A stretch of 64,000 nucleotides of DNA from an uncultured Mediterraneibacter sp. (GTDB taxonomy: Bacteria; Bacillota; Clostridia; Lachnospirales; Lachnospiraceae), in NCBI GenBank assembly GCA_934309345.1, contig CAKRDD010000011.1, positions 1-64,000 on the forward strand, in the 5' to 3' direction. The position numbers were made by a program, and so were the translations under genes. Numbering within the stretch: position 1 is the first letter of the stretch; each line of letters opens with the position of its first letter. The notes under the pieces are model-generated. The model worked only from the letters and a program-made list of their open reading frames with translations. It ran no database searches and was not told the origin of the DNA. Positions 33,707 through 42,658 of this stretch are shown here, piece by piece.

Positions 33707-36058
33707 ATGGAATTATATGATTATGAAAAAAAACATATAGAATTACTTCGCAAGGCAGCGTGTGAGTGCATGGTTCTATTGAAATCGGATGGAACATTTC
33801 CATTGGAAAAGGCGTGTGAGGTTGCTTTGTATGGAAGTGGTGCGCGTAAGACAATCAAAGGTGGAACCGGTTCGGGTGATGTCAATGTAAGACATTACGT
33901 GACCATTGAAGAGGGATTGAAAAATGCGGGCTTTCAGATTACAACATCCGATTGGATGGATGAATATGAAGTGAAATATAAAGATGCGAGAAAATTGTTT
34001 GTCAAAGAAATAAAACAAGACGCAGATAAAAAAGGAATGCCGGCATTTTTGTTAGGAATGGGTGCCGTTATGCCAGAACCGGAATATGAACTTCCAATTC
34101 AAAAAGATGGTGATCTTGCAATCTATGTGTTATCACGTATCTCGGGAGAAGGTTCTGATAGAAAACCAATTGCTGGCGATTTAAAACTGACCAGGACAGA
34201 AGTGAGAGATATTTTGTATTTAAATGAACATTTCCAAAAGTTCATGTTGGTACTAAATGTGGGTGGTATTGTTGATCTTTCACCGGTAAATCATGTAAAG
34301 AATATTTTGTTGCTATCTCAGCCTGGAATGACAGTTGGTGATTCATTTGCAGATGTGATTTTAGGAAAACAATATCCTTCTGGAAAATTATCTGCAACAT
34401 GGAGCACATGGGAAGATTATGATTCAGAAATGGATTTTGGCAATCCTGATGACACCGTATATTCAGAAGGGATGATGGTAGGATATCGATATTTTGATAC
34501 AAAGAAGATTGTACCGATGTATTCATTCGGATTTGGAAATGGATATACCACATTTCGATGGAATGTAACAAACGTAAAGCAACAACATACAAAAATGAAT
34601 CTATCTGTTAACGTAGAAAATGTTGGTGATTTTAGAGGAAAAGAAGTTGTTCAGGTATATGTATCAATGCCAAGCGGGAAAATTATACAGCCGTATCAAA
34701 TGCTTGTGGCATTTCAAAAGACAAAAGAGCTCATGCCGGGAGAACAGGATGAATTGAATCTTTGTTTCGATTTACAACAGTTTGCCTCATATGAAAGTGG
34801 TACATCTTCACGTATTCTGGAAAAAGGTGATTATGTTGTTTGGGTTGGAACGAGTAGCAGAGATACGCGTGATTGTGCACGAATATCATTGAAAGAGAAT
34901 ATCGTTGTAGAGCAGTTGCAGACAATTGGTCAAGACTCAGTGGATACTTATGGAACAGTTAAACGCTCTGATCAAATCAAAGAATATGAGGATTGGTTTA
35001 ACAGATTAAGTGATGAGGAACTTGCATACCTCTGTGTGGGGGGATTCCAAGAGAAAGGAAGTCAAAGTATTGTTGGAAATGCTGGTATGAAAGTTGCTGG
35101 CGCAGCAGGTGAAACAACAAGTATATTTACGAAAGAAGGGCTTCCTTCGCTTGTAATGGCTGACGGACCGGCAGGACTTCGTCTGAGTCGCCAATATGGT
35201 GTAGATGAAGATGGAATTTATGCTGTCGGCGATGAAATACCAGCTGCACTAGTTGAATTTGTTGATGAGAAGATTTTGGCAATGCTTGGAAATTCGAAAG
35301 AAGTGAAAAAAGAACGAAATGGTGCGACATATAATCAATATTGTTCTGCGATTCCAATCGGAACAGCTTTAGCACAGAGTTGGAACGTAACTCTGGCAAA
35401 TGAGTGTGGAAATCTTGTGGGTGAAGAAATGGAGCGATTTGGTGTGAATATCTGGCTTGCTCCGGCATTAAATATCCAGAGAAGTCCATTATGTGGTCGG
35501 AATTTTGAATACTATTCGGAAGATCCATTTATAAGTGGAAAGATGGTTGCAGCAATTACAAAAGGTGTTCAGAGTCATCCGGGATGTGGCGTTACGGTTA
35601 AACATTTCTGTTGCAATAACCAGGAAACCAATCGTTTTCACTCAAATAGTGTTGTGGATGAACGAACATTGAGAGATCTTTATCTGCGTGGATTTGAAAT
35701 TGCAATTAAGGAAGCAAATCCTGCAGCAGTCATGACGTCATACAATTTGTTGAATGGAGAACATACTTCCCAGAGAAGAGATCTGAATGTTATGGTTCTT
35801 CGAAATGAGTGGGGATATCGAGGTTTGGTTATGTCTGATTGGCTAGTGTCAGGATTTGCTATGGAACATAAGTATCCATCTGCTTGCGCAGCAGGCTGTA
35901 TCAAAGCCGGAAACGATTTAATAATGCCTGGTGGAGAAGCGGAGATACAGAATATTATGGAGGCATTGCATCATCCGGACAGTAAGTATTCGATTAGCAG
36001 AAGGGATTTAGAGGAATGTGCGGCTTCTGTTATTCGAACAGTGAAGGCATTTGTGTAA
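33707..36058 (+). CDS. GH3 beta-glucosidase-like enzyme with inverted domain order
   Basis: In this 783-residue protein the usual GH3 order is reversed. Residues 1-280 contain the alpha/beta sandwich (YGSGARKTIKGGTGSGDVNV, then LLLSQPGMTVGDSFADVILG), and about 285-390 the fibronectin-like domain. The TIM barrel comes last (LPSLVMADGPAGLRLSRQYG, IWLAPALNIQRSPLCGRNFE, KHFCCNNQETNR). The nucleophile is Asp711 in GLVMSDWLVSGFAME. This architecture is known from Ruminococcus-type beta-glucosidases. The AAAGGAACG site supports the start. It is presumably cytoplasmic and removes beta-linked glucose or xylose after rhamnose and acyl groups are taken off. Confidence 0.9.
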   Translation: MELYDYEKKHIELLRKAACECMVLLKSDGTFPLEKACEVALYGSGARKTIKGGTGSGDVNVRHYVTIEEGLKNAGFQITTSDWMDEYEVKYKDARKLFVKEIKQDADKKGMPAFLLGMGAVMPEPEYELPIQKDGDLAIYVLSRISGEGSDRKPIAGDLKLTRTEVRDILYLNEHFQKFMLVLNVGGIVDLSPVNHVKNILLLSQPGMTVGDSFADVILGKQYPSGKLSATWSTWEDYDSEMDFGNPDDTVYSEGMMVGYRYFDTKKIVPMYSFGFGNGYTTFRWNVTNVKQQHTKMNLSVNVENVGDFRGKEVVQVYVSMPSGKIIQPYQMLVAFQKTKELMPGEQDELNLCFDLQQFASYESGTSSRILEKGDYVVWVGTSSRDTRDCARISLKENIVVEQLQTIGQDSVDTYGTVKRSDQIKEYEDWFNRLSDEELAYLCVGGFQEKGSQSIVGNAGMKVAGAAGETTSIFTKEGLPSLVMADGPAGLRLSRQYGVDEDGIYAVGDEIPAALVEFVDEKILAMLGNSKEVKKERNGATYNQYCSAIPIGTALAQSWNVTLANECGNLVGEEMERFGVNIWLAPALNIQRSPLCGRNFEYYSEDPFISGKMVAAITKGVQSHPGCGVTVKHFCCNNQETNRFHSNSVVDERTLRDLYLRGFEIAIKEANPAAVMTSYNLLNGEHTSQRRDLNVMVLRNEWGYRGLVMSDWLVSGFAMEHKYPSACAAGCIKAGNDLIMPGGEAEIQNIMEALHHPDSKYSISRRDLEECAASVIRTVKAFV

Positions 36059-36086
36059 AAGAATAGCAAACAGGAAGGAATAAAAT

Positions 36087-38822
36087 ATGGAAATATATGC
36101 AGTAAAAATTAATGGGATTGAAAATCCATTAGGTTATCTATACGATACACTCATCTGCTCTTGGAAGGTGCGCGGGGTATCTGGAAAGAAGCAGACAAAT
36201 GTTGAGATTCGAGTTGCGTTGGAAGCAAATATGCAAAATGTGATTTACGAGTTGAATTCGCCAGAACTTGATTCATTGGGCGTACCATTAAAATTAGAAT
36301 TGACTCCTCACACACGATATTATTATCAGATAATTGTGACAACAGATGCAAATGAAACAGTACAAAGTGAGGTGTGCTGGTTTGAGACTGCAAAACTAGC
36401 TGAAGAATGGAGTGCAAATTGGATTGGTATTGAAGAAAATGATAGTATTCATCCTGAATTCCTGAAAAGATTTTCAATATCTAAAAAAATCTCGCAGGCG
36501 CGTCTGTACATCTGTGGTCTTGGTGTATTCGAAGCACAAATCAATGGTAAAAAGGTTGGAAACGATGTTATGGCACCATTTATCAATGATTATAAAGAGC
36601 ATATTCAATATTGTACATATGATGTAACAGAACATTTAAGCGAGAAAAACGAAATTTTAGTACAGCTTGGAAAAGGCTGGTATATGGGACACTTCGGCTT
36701 AACAAATGTTGCTTATGGCATGAAGACTTTCGGCCTGATTGCAGAAGTTTATATCCAATATGAGGATGGAAGCGTGGAAGTAATCGGAACAGATGAGAGT
36801 TGGAATTATCGCGGAAGTGTATTTGAGAAAACATGTATCTATGACGGTGAAACACAAAATTATCTCTTATGGGATGGAAAAGAAAATCCATGGCGCAGTG
36901 CGAAAAGAATTGATGCATTGGCAACATTAGTGGAACGCTATTCGCCGGGACTTCATGATATGGAAAGTCTGTCAGTGAAGGATGTGATTCATACACCGGC
37001 AGGAGAAACTGTTCTGGACTTTGGTCAAAACTTTGCCGGTGTGGTTGAGTGCACACAGCAGATTCCAAAGGGAACAACTATGAAATGGGAGTTTGGGGAA
37101 GTTTTACAGGATGGTAATTTTTATCATGAGAATTATCGAACAGCAAAATCAGAATTTGTCTATACATCGGATGGCTGTGACAGAACGATTCGCCCAAAGT
37201 TTACATTCTTTGGATTCCGTTATGTAAAGGTTTCAGGTTTAGAAGAGGTTGATGGCTCTTGCTTCACCGGTAAAGCAATCTATTCGGAAATGGATCGAAC
37301 AGGAGAAATCGAAACAGGAAATGTTAAAATTAACAGACTTCACGAAAATGTAGTTTGGGGATTGAAATCAAATTTTATAGATATGCCTACGGATTGTCCG
37401 CAGAGAGACGAAAGACTCGGCTGGACAGGTGATGCACAGGTATTTTGCCGTACTGCAGGTTATTTGATGGATACACGCAGCTTTTATGCCAAATTTATTC
37501 GTGATCTTCGTTCGGATCAGATGCGAAACAACGGAAAAGCTGCTATTTATCTTCCAAATGAATTTCCTGGTCTGTGCGCAAGCGTGTGGAGTGATATTGC
37601 TACCTTCTTGCCGGATATGCTTTATGATTACTATGGAAGCAAGGACATGCTTGCATGCCACTATCCATTGATGAAGGACTGGGTGGATTGTATCAGAAGA
37701 GAAGACCAGAACAGGGGAGAAAAACATCTCTGGGATTTTGGATTCCAGTTTGGAGACTGGCTTGCTTTAGACGGTGCAACAGAACAGAGTACATTTGGCG
37801 CAACAGATTCCGGTTATATTGCTTCAGTATACTACTATGCGTCTACAAGCTATGTGGCAAAAGCAGCAAAGATACTTGGTTATGAAGAGGCAAAGGAATA
37901 TGAGCAGCTGGCAGAAAGTATTAAGACTGCCATCTTGGATGAATATTTTACAACAAGCGGAAGAATTGCGGTTGATACGCAGACCGGTTATCTTGTTGCA
38001 TTGAAGTTTGGCATTTATCGTGATAAGAATAAAATGATTGAGGCATTAAGAACTCGTATTAAAAAAGACTGTTATCGCATCAAAGGCGGTTTTGTAGGTG
38101 CTACGATGATGAATACTGTTCTAGCTGACTGTGGAATGGAAGATCTTGCATACGATTTCCTATTCTTTGAAGGTTTTCCTGGATGGCTCTATGCAGTAAA
38201 TCTCGGAGCAACCACTATCTGGGAGCGATGGAATTCAATCTTACCTGACGGAAAGATTAGCGGAACAGGAATGAACTCCTTAAATCATTATTCTTATGGT
38301 TCGGTTATGGAATTTGTATATCGTCATTCGATGGGGCTGATTCCGGTAGAACCTGGATTTAAAAAAGTATGTCTTGCGCCAAAACCGGATGTAAGAATGG
38401 GTTACTTCAAAGGCTCCTTTGATTCAGCGGCAGGTCGTTATGTATCACAGTGGGAGATTAAGAAAAACGGAGTATTGTCATTCCACATAGAAATCCCATT
38501 TGGCTGTGAGGCAGAAGTGGTATTACCTGAGCAGGAAGCAAAAGTGCTTCCTGCAGGAAGTTATGATTTCGAAATTATGACGAAGAGAGATTATCTTGCA
38601 CTGTATTCCGGAACAACTCCGGTAGAAAGATTATTGGATAATCCAAAGGCAGTAGAAATTCTTGATAAATATCTACCAGGATATATTGCATCCATCGACC
38701 GGAATGATTTGGAAGCAATGAATAAATCAATCGTAGATCAGAGAACGCGTGCAATGCTATTCAGACAACCAACGGAAAGTTATGAAAAAGCAATTGAAGA
38801 GATTAGCAAAATTCATGTATAA
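36087..38822 (+). CDS. GH78 alpha-L-rhamnosidase with C-terminal extension
   Basis: This 911-residue enzyme has N-terminal sandwich domains (ARLYICGLGVFEAQINGKKV is the GH78 N-module) and the catalytic barrel with MPTDCPQRDERLGWTGDAQV (acid Asp/Glu cluster) and NLGATTIWERWNSILPDG (base Glu). A C-terminal beta domain ends near residue 830. The last 80 residues form an extra helical module (YSGTTPVERLLDNPKAVEIL, DKYLPGYIASIDRNDLEAMN) absent from the first rhamnosidase. Both rhamnosidases lack signal peptides. The different acid-site sequences (RDERLGW here, REKAGW at 27496) suggest different substrates or linkages. Confidence 0.92.
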   Translation: MEIYAVKINGIENPLGYLYDTLICSWKVRGVSGKKQTNVEIRVALEANMQNVIYELNSPELDSLGVPLKLELTPHTRYYYQIIVTTDANETVQSEVCWFETAKLAEEWSANWIGIEENDSIHPEFLKRFSISKKISQARLYICGLGVFEAQINGKKVGNDVMAPFINDYKEHIQYCTYDVTEHLSEKNEILVQLGKGWYMGHFGLTNVAYGMKTFGLIAEVYIQYEDGSVEVIGTDESWNYRGSVFEKTCIYDGETQNYLLWDGKENPWRSAKRIDALATLVERYSPGLHDMESLSVKDVIHTPAGETVLDFGQNFAGVVECTQQIPKGTTMKWEFGEVLQDGNFYHENYRTAKSEFVYTSDGCDRTIRPKFTFFGFRYVKVSGLEEVDGSCFTGKAIYSEMDRTGEIETGNVKINRLHENVVWGLKSNFIDMPTDCPQRDERLGWTGDAQVFCRTAGYLMDTRSFYAKFIRDLRSDQMRNNGKAAIYLPNEFPGLCASVWSDIATFLPDMLYDYYGSKDMLACHYPLMKDWVDCIRREDQNRGEKHLWDFGFQFGDWLALDGATEQSTFGATDSGYIASVYYYASTSYVAKAAKILGYEEAKEYEQLAESIKTAILDEYFTTSGRIAVDTQTGYLVALKFGIYRDKNKMIEALRTRIKKDCYRIKGGFVGATMMNTVLADCGMEDLAYDFLFFEGFPGWLYAVNLGATTIWERWNSILPDGKISGTGMNSLNHYSYGSVMEFVYRHSMGLIPVEPGFKKVCLAPKPDVRMGYFKGSFDSAAGRYVSQWEIKKNGVLSFHIEIPFGCEAEVVLPEQEAKVLPAGSYDFEIMTKRDYLALYSGTTPVERLLDNPKAVEILDKYLPGYIASIDRNDLEAMNKSIVDQRTRAMLFRQPTESYEKAIEEISKIHV

Positions 38823-38837
38823 GAGGAGGAAATACTA

Positions 38838-40289
38838 ATGAGCAAAAAGAGTAAAGATATGTCACAAAATGCAAAAGTAGGATTTGGCGAACATCTTGCA
38901 TACGGTATAGGAGGGGGATTTGCCACAAATGCGGTAAACCTTTTCATCGGTGCATTCTTAATTGTATATCTAACAGAAATTATGAAAATCAATCCGGGTG
39001 TTGCTGCGGGAATTGTCGGTGTATCAAAGTTTTTGGATGGTATTTCAGATTTGATTGCAGGACGAATCATTGACAAGACACACAGCAAATTTGGAAAAGC
39101 CAGAGTCTGGCTGCTTCGTATGATTCCGTGTACAGTTATTTCGTTACTGTTATTGTATCTGATGCCAAGCAGTCTCACGGGTACGGCACAGATTGTATAT
39201 GTATTTGTGATGTACAATCTTGTTTCTACAGGATGTTATACATTCAGTTATGTAGCGTTTATGGCATTAAACGGTCTTATGACAACGAATCAGAAATCCC
39301 GTGGTTTAAACGGCGGTATCAACATGGTAGGAAATGTAATTGCAAGCTTGCTTGGAAATGCAACGATTATCACTGCATTAAAACTTTTAAGCTCAGACCC
39401 TTCGTTCTCACCATATGGAGACAGAACTGGATGGATTAAATTGCTAGTCATCTGGATGATTGTCGGAATGCTTGCGCAGGTTCTGATTGTATTTGGAACG
39501 AGAGAACGTGTGATTGAAAATGCAGGTAAAGACGATGGGAAAGAAAGTAAGAAAGCAGAAGTGTCTGTATTTACAACATTAAAAGCACTCTTTAAAAACA
39601 AGTATTGGATTTATAATATTATTATTGCAGTAGTGATTCAGTTCCTCATGGGAGCAACCGGATCTACAACATCCTATTATATGACATATGTAGTAGGAGA
39701 TGCGGAATTCTATCAGGTGTTTTCTACAGCAAATTCTCTGGCAATGCTTGGGTTTATGCTGGTGGGATTCCCAATCATGGCAAAACTTGGAAAGCGTAAC
39801 GCGGTACTGGGTGGTCTTATTATACGTGGTATTGGTACATTACTTCCATTGTTTTCGAATGCAAAGCCAATTTTGCTTGTAGCAGGTGTGATCGGTGGAG
39901 CTGGATATGGGATTGCAGGATGTGCGTTTGCATCTATCATTCAGGATACATTGACTTACGGCGAATGGAAAAACGGTTATAGTATGATTGGTATGGGAAA
40001 TGCCGCAAACTCTTTTGCAGGAAAAATCGGAAACAGCCTTGGAACTATCGTACTCGGTTTGGTTATGAATGCTTCTGGATATGTAGCAGGAGCTGCGCAG
40101 CAGACTGCTTCTGCATTGATAGGATTTAAGGTTATGTTTATCTTCCTTCCGGCAGCAATGATCGTCCTGGCAATCGTTGCAGCAGCTCTCTATGATTTGG
40201 ATAAAATTTATCCACAGATTGCTGCTGATCTTGCAGAAGGAAAATATGCGCCTGGTGTAACTGTGTATGGTGAAAAGAAAGAGTCATAA
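38838..40289 (+). CDS. GPH-family symporter
   Basis: This 483-residue, 12-helix transporter has VSKFLDGISDLIAGRIIDKT and KFGKARVWLLRM after the first helices and NAANSFAGKIGNSLGTIVLG in the second half. It begins behind GAGGAGG, 15 bases after the rhamnosidase stop. It is intact, unlike the split symporter earlier in the same operon, and may be the working importer for the glycosides hydrolysed by the neighbouring enzymes. Confidence 0.92.
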   Translation: MSKKSKDMSQNAKVGFGEHLAYGIGGGFATNAVNLFIGAFLIVYLTEIMKINPGVAAGIVGVSKFLDGISDLIAGRIIDKTHSKFGKARVWLLRMIPCTVISLLLLYLMPSSLTGTAQIVYVFVMYNLVSTGCYTFSYVAFMALNGLMTTNQKSRGLNGGINMVGNVIASLLGNATIITALKLLSSDPSFSPYGDRTGWIKLLVIWMIVGMLAQVLIVFGTRERVIENAGKDDGKESKKAEVSVFTTLKALFKNKYWIYNIIIAVVIQFLMGATGSTTSYYMTYVVGDAEFYQVFSTANSLAMLGFMLVGFPIMAKLGKRNAVLGGLIIRGIGTLLPLFSNAKPILLVAGVIGGAGYGIAGCAFASIIQDTLTYGEWKNGYSMIGMGNAANSFAGKIGNSLGTIVLGLVMNASGYVAGAAQQTASALIGFKVMFIFLPAAMIVLAIVAAALYDLDKIYPQIAADLAEGKYAPGVTVYGEKKES

Positions 40290-40304
40290 AAAGGTGGAAA
40301 TATT

Positions 40305-41096
40305 TTGAAGGAAACATTTTTTTCGACAGAAATCGCAGATGGAATTTTTCTGATATCTGTGACAAATAAATCAAATATTGCGATGGAGGAACTGGTAAAA
40401 CCACAAAAGGCAACTGCAAATTCTTATCTCGTTGTCGGAGAAGAAAAGGCATTGCTCTTCGACTTAGCAATCAATCAGGAAAATCTGTGGGATTACGCGT
40501 GCTCCCTGACAGACAGACCGGTTCAATTGGTATTAAGCCATGGACATGTGGATCATATTTTTTATCTGAATAAGAGAGAAGAGGTATGGCTCCATCCCGA
40601 TGACATGGATATGGTGAAAAATGGAGTTCCCGGAGTGAATGAACCAACTCATCCTTGTCCTGTGTTGCATTCGCTAAATGAGGGAGATGTGATAGAATTG
40701 GGAAACAGAAAATTGACGGTTTATCATATTCCGGGACATACACCGGGAAGCATTCTGCTTCTAGATCAAAAAACAAAGCTTCTTTTGTCGGGTGATTCTG
40801 TAGCAAGAAGGCTGCTCTTCGGTGTGGGAAGCGATGTAAAAATAGAGCCGTTTTGCCAAAAAGTGGAGCGGTTAAAGAAAATAGATTTTAAGGAAGCATA
40901 TTCAGCACACGATAGATGTGCTTTGCCAAAAAGTCATCTCAACAGAATGTTGCAGACCATTGAGGAAACTCAAAAAAATGGAAAGAAAATGAAAATTCCG
41001 TTTGTAGGTGAATTCAAAACTTATAAATACGGGAAAGAAACAGAGTTGGACTATTGTGATGTTGCAATTTTCACATCGCGAAAAAAGGATAAATAA
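40305..41096 (+). CDS. MBL-fold metallohydrolase
   Basis: This 263-residue protein starts with TTG behind AAGGTGG. It has the metallo-beta-lactamase motif VLSHGHVDHIFYL, a further metal His in HIPGHTPGSILLL, the Asp in LLLSGDSVARR and a late His in AYSAHDRCALP. Such enzymes hydrolyse esters, lactones or thioesters with two metal ions. As the last gene of the operon it could open a lactone or cleave an ester formed in glycoside breakdown. The substrate is not known. Confidence 0.88.
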   Translation: MKETFFSTEIADGIFLISVTNKSNIAMEELVKPQKATANSYLVVGEEKALLFDLAINQENLWDYACSLTDRPVQLVLSHGHVDHIFYLNKREEVWLHPDDMDMVKNGVPGVNEPTHPCPVLHSLNEGDVIELGNRKLTVYHIPGHTPGSILLLDQKTKLLLSGDSVARRLLFGVGSDVKIEPFCQKVERLKKIDFKEAYSAHDRCALPKSHLNRMLQTIEETQKNGKKMKIPFVGEFKTYKYGKETELDYCDVAIFTSRKKDK

Positions 41097-41135
41097 TAGA
41101 CGCTTTATATCAGAAGTAGAGCAATTGTAAAGGTG

Positions 41136-41178
41136 AAGACTGATTTCAAAGGATAAATCCGATGAAGTCAGTCTTTTA
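41136..41178 (+). terminator. Terminator at the end of the glycoside operon
   Basis: AAGACTGA (41136-41143) pairs with TCAGTCTT (41168-41175), with additional TTCA/TGAA pairing inside and TTTTATA after. It lies 40 bases beyond the MBL gene and faces the convergent patatin gene. Confidence 0.65.
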
Positions 41179-41206
41179 TAAAGCACCAATATTGATTAGC
41201 TAGGAG

Positions 41207-42061
41207 TCAATTGAGAAATCTTATAATATGTTGCAGTTCACGCTGTGCTTCATGTCTTCCAATTTGATATACACGTTCTAATTCTTCCGGTCTGTGTTCC
41301 ACAGCTCCAATGTTTAGAGCTTCAGGTGGTTGTATTACAAATAGATTTCCGGCATTTTGCTGGGTTTCTATATACTTCAATGTTTCATTGTAGGTAATAT
41401 GTCGATTACTGAGAGTACGAAGTAATGCAGGATACTTACGTAAGGCAACACGCAATATAGGGAGAAGCGAATTGCGTTCTTTTACAAATCCTTTTGGCTG
41501 AGTCAGAATAACTATGTTTTTATTGTAACCCTGTTGTTCCAAAAATCGTATCGGGATGGAATCAGCTGTGCCACCATCAGATAAAGATAAATTATCTATT
41601 TTTACAACTTTTGATACAAGAGGCATGGAAGAAGAGGCTCTCATCCATTCAATATCTTCGGTAGTTCCATGCTCACAACGATGATATACTGCATTACCTG
41701 TTACCATATCGGTACAAACAACATAGAATTCCATTGGATTGGAAGCAAAAGTATGTGAATCAAAAGGGTCTAATATTTCTGGTACTTCATGATAAGCAAA
41801 TTGTTCGTTATATAGATTTCCCGTTTGAAGAAATGAACGAAGGCTAACATATCTCGGGTCATTGCAGTATGTTTTGTTATAACGTATTGCACGACCTATC
41901 TGCTTTGATTTATAATTGCATCCAAAAACTGCTCCTGCTGATACTCCGACAGCACCATCAAAAACGATGTTGTTTTCAAGGAGAACATCGATTACTCCGG
42001 CAGTGAACATTCCACGCATGGCACCGCCTTCCATGACTAACCCTTTTTTTATCTTATTCAA
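41207..42061 (-). CDS. Patatin-like phospholipase (YjjU/RssA-like)
   Basis: This is a 284-residue protein. The oxyanion motif is LVMEGGAMRGMFTAGVIDVL, the catalytic Ser is in GVSAGAVFGCNY (GxSxG) and the Asp is in LSLSDGGTADSIPIRF (DGG), which completes the patatin dyad. It starts with TTG behind AAGGAAG. The protein should be a cytoplasmic acyl hydrolase or phospholipase. It is transcribed opposite to the glycoside operon and alone. Confidence 0.9.
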   Translation of the reverse strand: MNKIKKGLVMEGGAMRGMFTAGVIDVLLENNIVFDGAVGVSAGAVFGCNYKSKQIGRAIRYNKTYCNDPRYVSLRSFLQTGNLYNEQFAYHEVPEILDPFDSHTFASNPMEFYVVCTDMVTGNAVYHRCEHGTTEDIEWMRASSSMPLVSKVVKIDNLSLSDGGTADSIPIRFLEQQGYNKNIVILTQPKGFVKERNSLLPILRVALRKYPALLRTLSNRHITYNETLKYIETQQNAGNLFVIQPPEALNIGAVEHRPEELERVYQIGRHEAQRELQHIIRFLN

Positions 42062-42180
42062 AATATAATCTTCCTTTTTTAATATTAATATGATGTGATA
42101 AATTCCTAAGTAGGAGTATACAAGACTTTGAAAATTATTTCAATAACGATAGCGAGCCAAAATCCATGTGGAGTCGAAGT

Positions 42181-42211
42181 GTTACTGTTCACAGGTACTC
42201 TGAACAGTAAC
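42181..42211. mobile_element. 31-bp palindromic mobile-element remnant with 8-bp target duplication
   Basis: GTTACTGTTCA and TGAACAGTAAC form a perfect 11-bp inverted repeat around a nine-base loop. The unit is flanked on both sides by the direct repeat GTCGAAGT (42173-42180 and 42212-42219). The same terminal sequence bounds the 142-bp element at 62040. This looks like an internally deleted member of one small non-autonomous element family. It sits at the broken end of an AraC-gene remnant. Confidence 0.6.
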
Positions 42212-42218
42212 GTCGAAG

Positions 42219-42533
42219 TCACAGCGTGTACTTCTCCAACATGAGCAGACTGGCGTCATCTGACAAAAAGTCCTGTGTTGTAAGCATCGATTTCTGCTGT
42301 TCAGCGATATCTGAAAGCAGGAGTTTTTCGCTATAATGTTCATCGATGTAGTGCGTGATTTTGCGCATGCGTTTTCCTTTAATCTGAGAGGAGCGCTTTT
42401 CTTTTTCAGGAATCAGGCGGTGTGGCTGAGTTTCTAAAAGGTAGAGAAACAATTGATTGATGAAAACAGAGCAGCGGATGGACGAAAACCTATCGTTATC
42501 GAAGTATGAGAAAGAAAATAGAAAAATAATCAT
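42219..42533 (-). pseudogene. AraC-family regulator fragment
   Basis: The minus-strand frame reads INQLFLYLLETQPHRLIPEK, then RMRKITHYIDEHYSEKLLLS and DIAEQ. This is the linker and first helix of an AraC-type DNA-binding domain. After DIAEQ the similarity stops, and the frame ends next to the 31-bp mobile-element remnant. The N-terminal sensor is also missing. The whole 42062-42658 gap holds this fragment, the element and the promoter of the peptidase gene. Confidence 0.6.
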
Positions 42534-42567
42534 TCATGCGTTTGTCGTATCTTTCCGCTGGCTTTCC

Positions 42568-42596
42568 TTGTATTTACCAGTGAAATCGGATATACT
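42568..42596 (+). promoter_or_regulatory. Putative sigma-A promoter of the M16C peptidase gene
   Basis: TTGTAT (42568-42573) and TATACT (42591-42596) are separated by 17 bases, about 60 bases before the peptidase ATG. Both boxes are near consensus. Confidence 0.5.
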
Positions 42597-42658
42597 AAAG
42601 AATAGTCAATCTTTGAAAAATTTGATATTTATAAGAACAAAAACCAAGGAGAAAAAGA

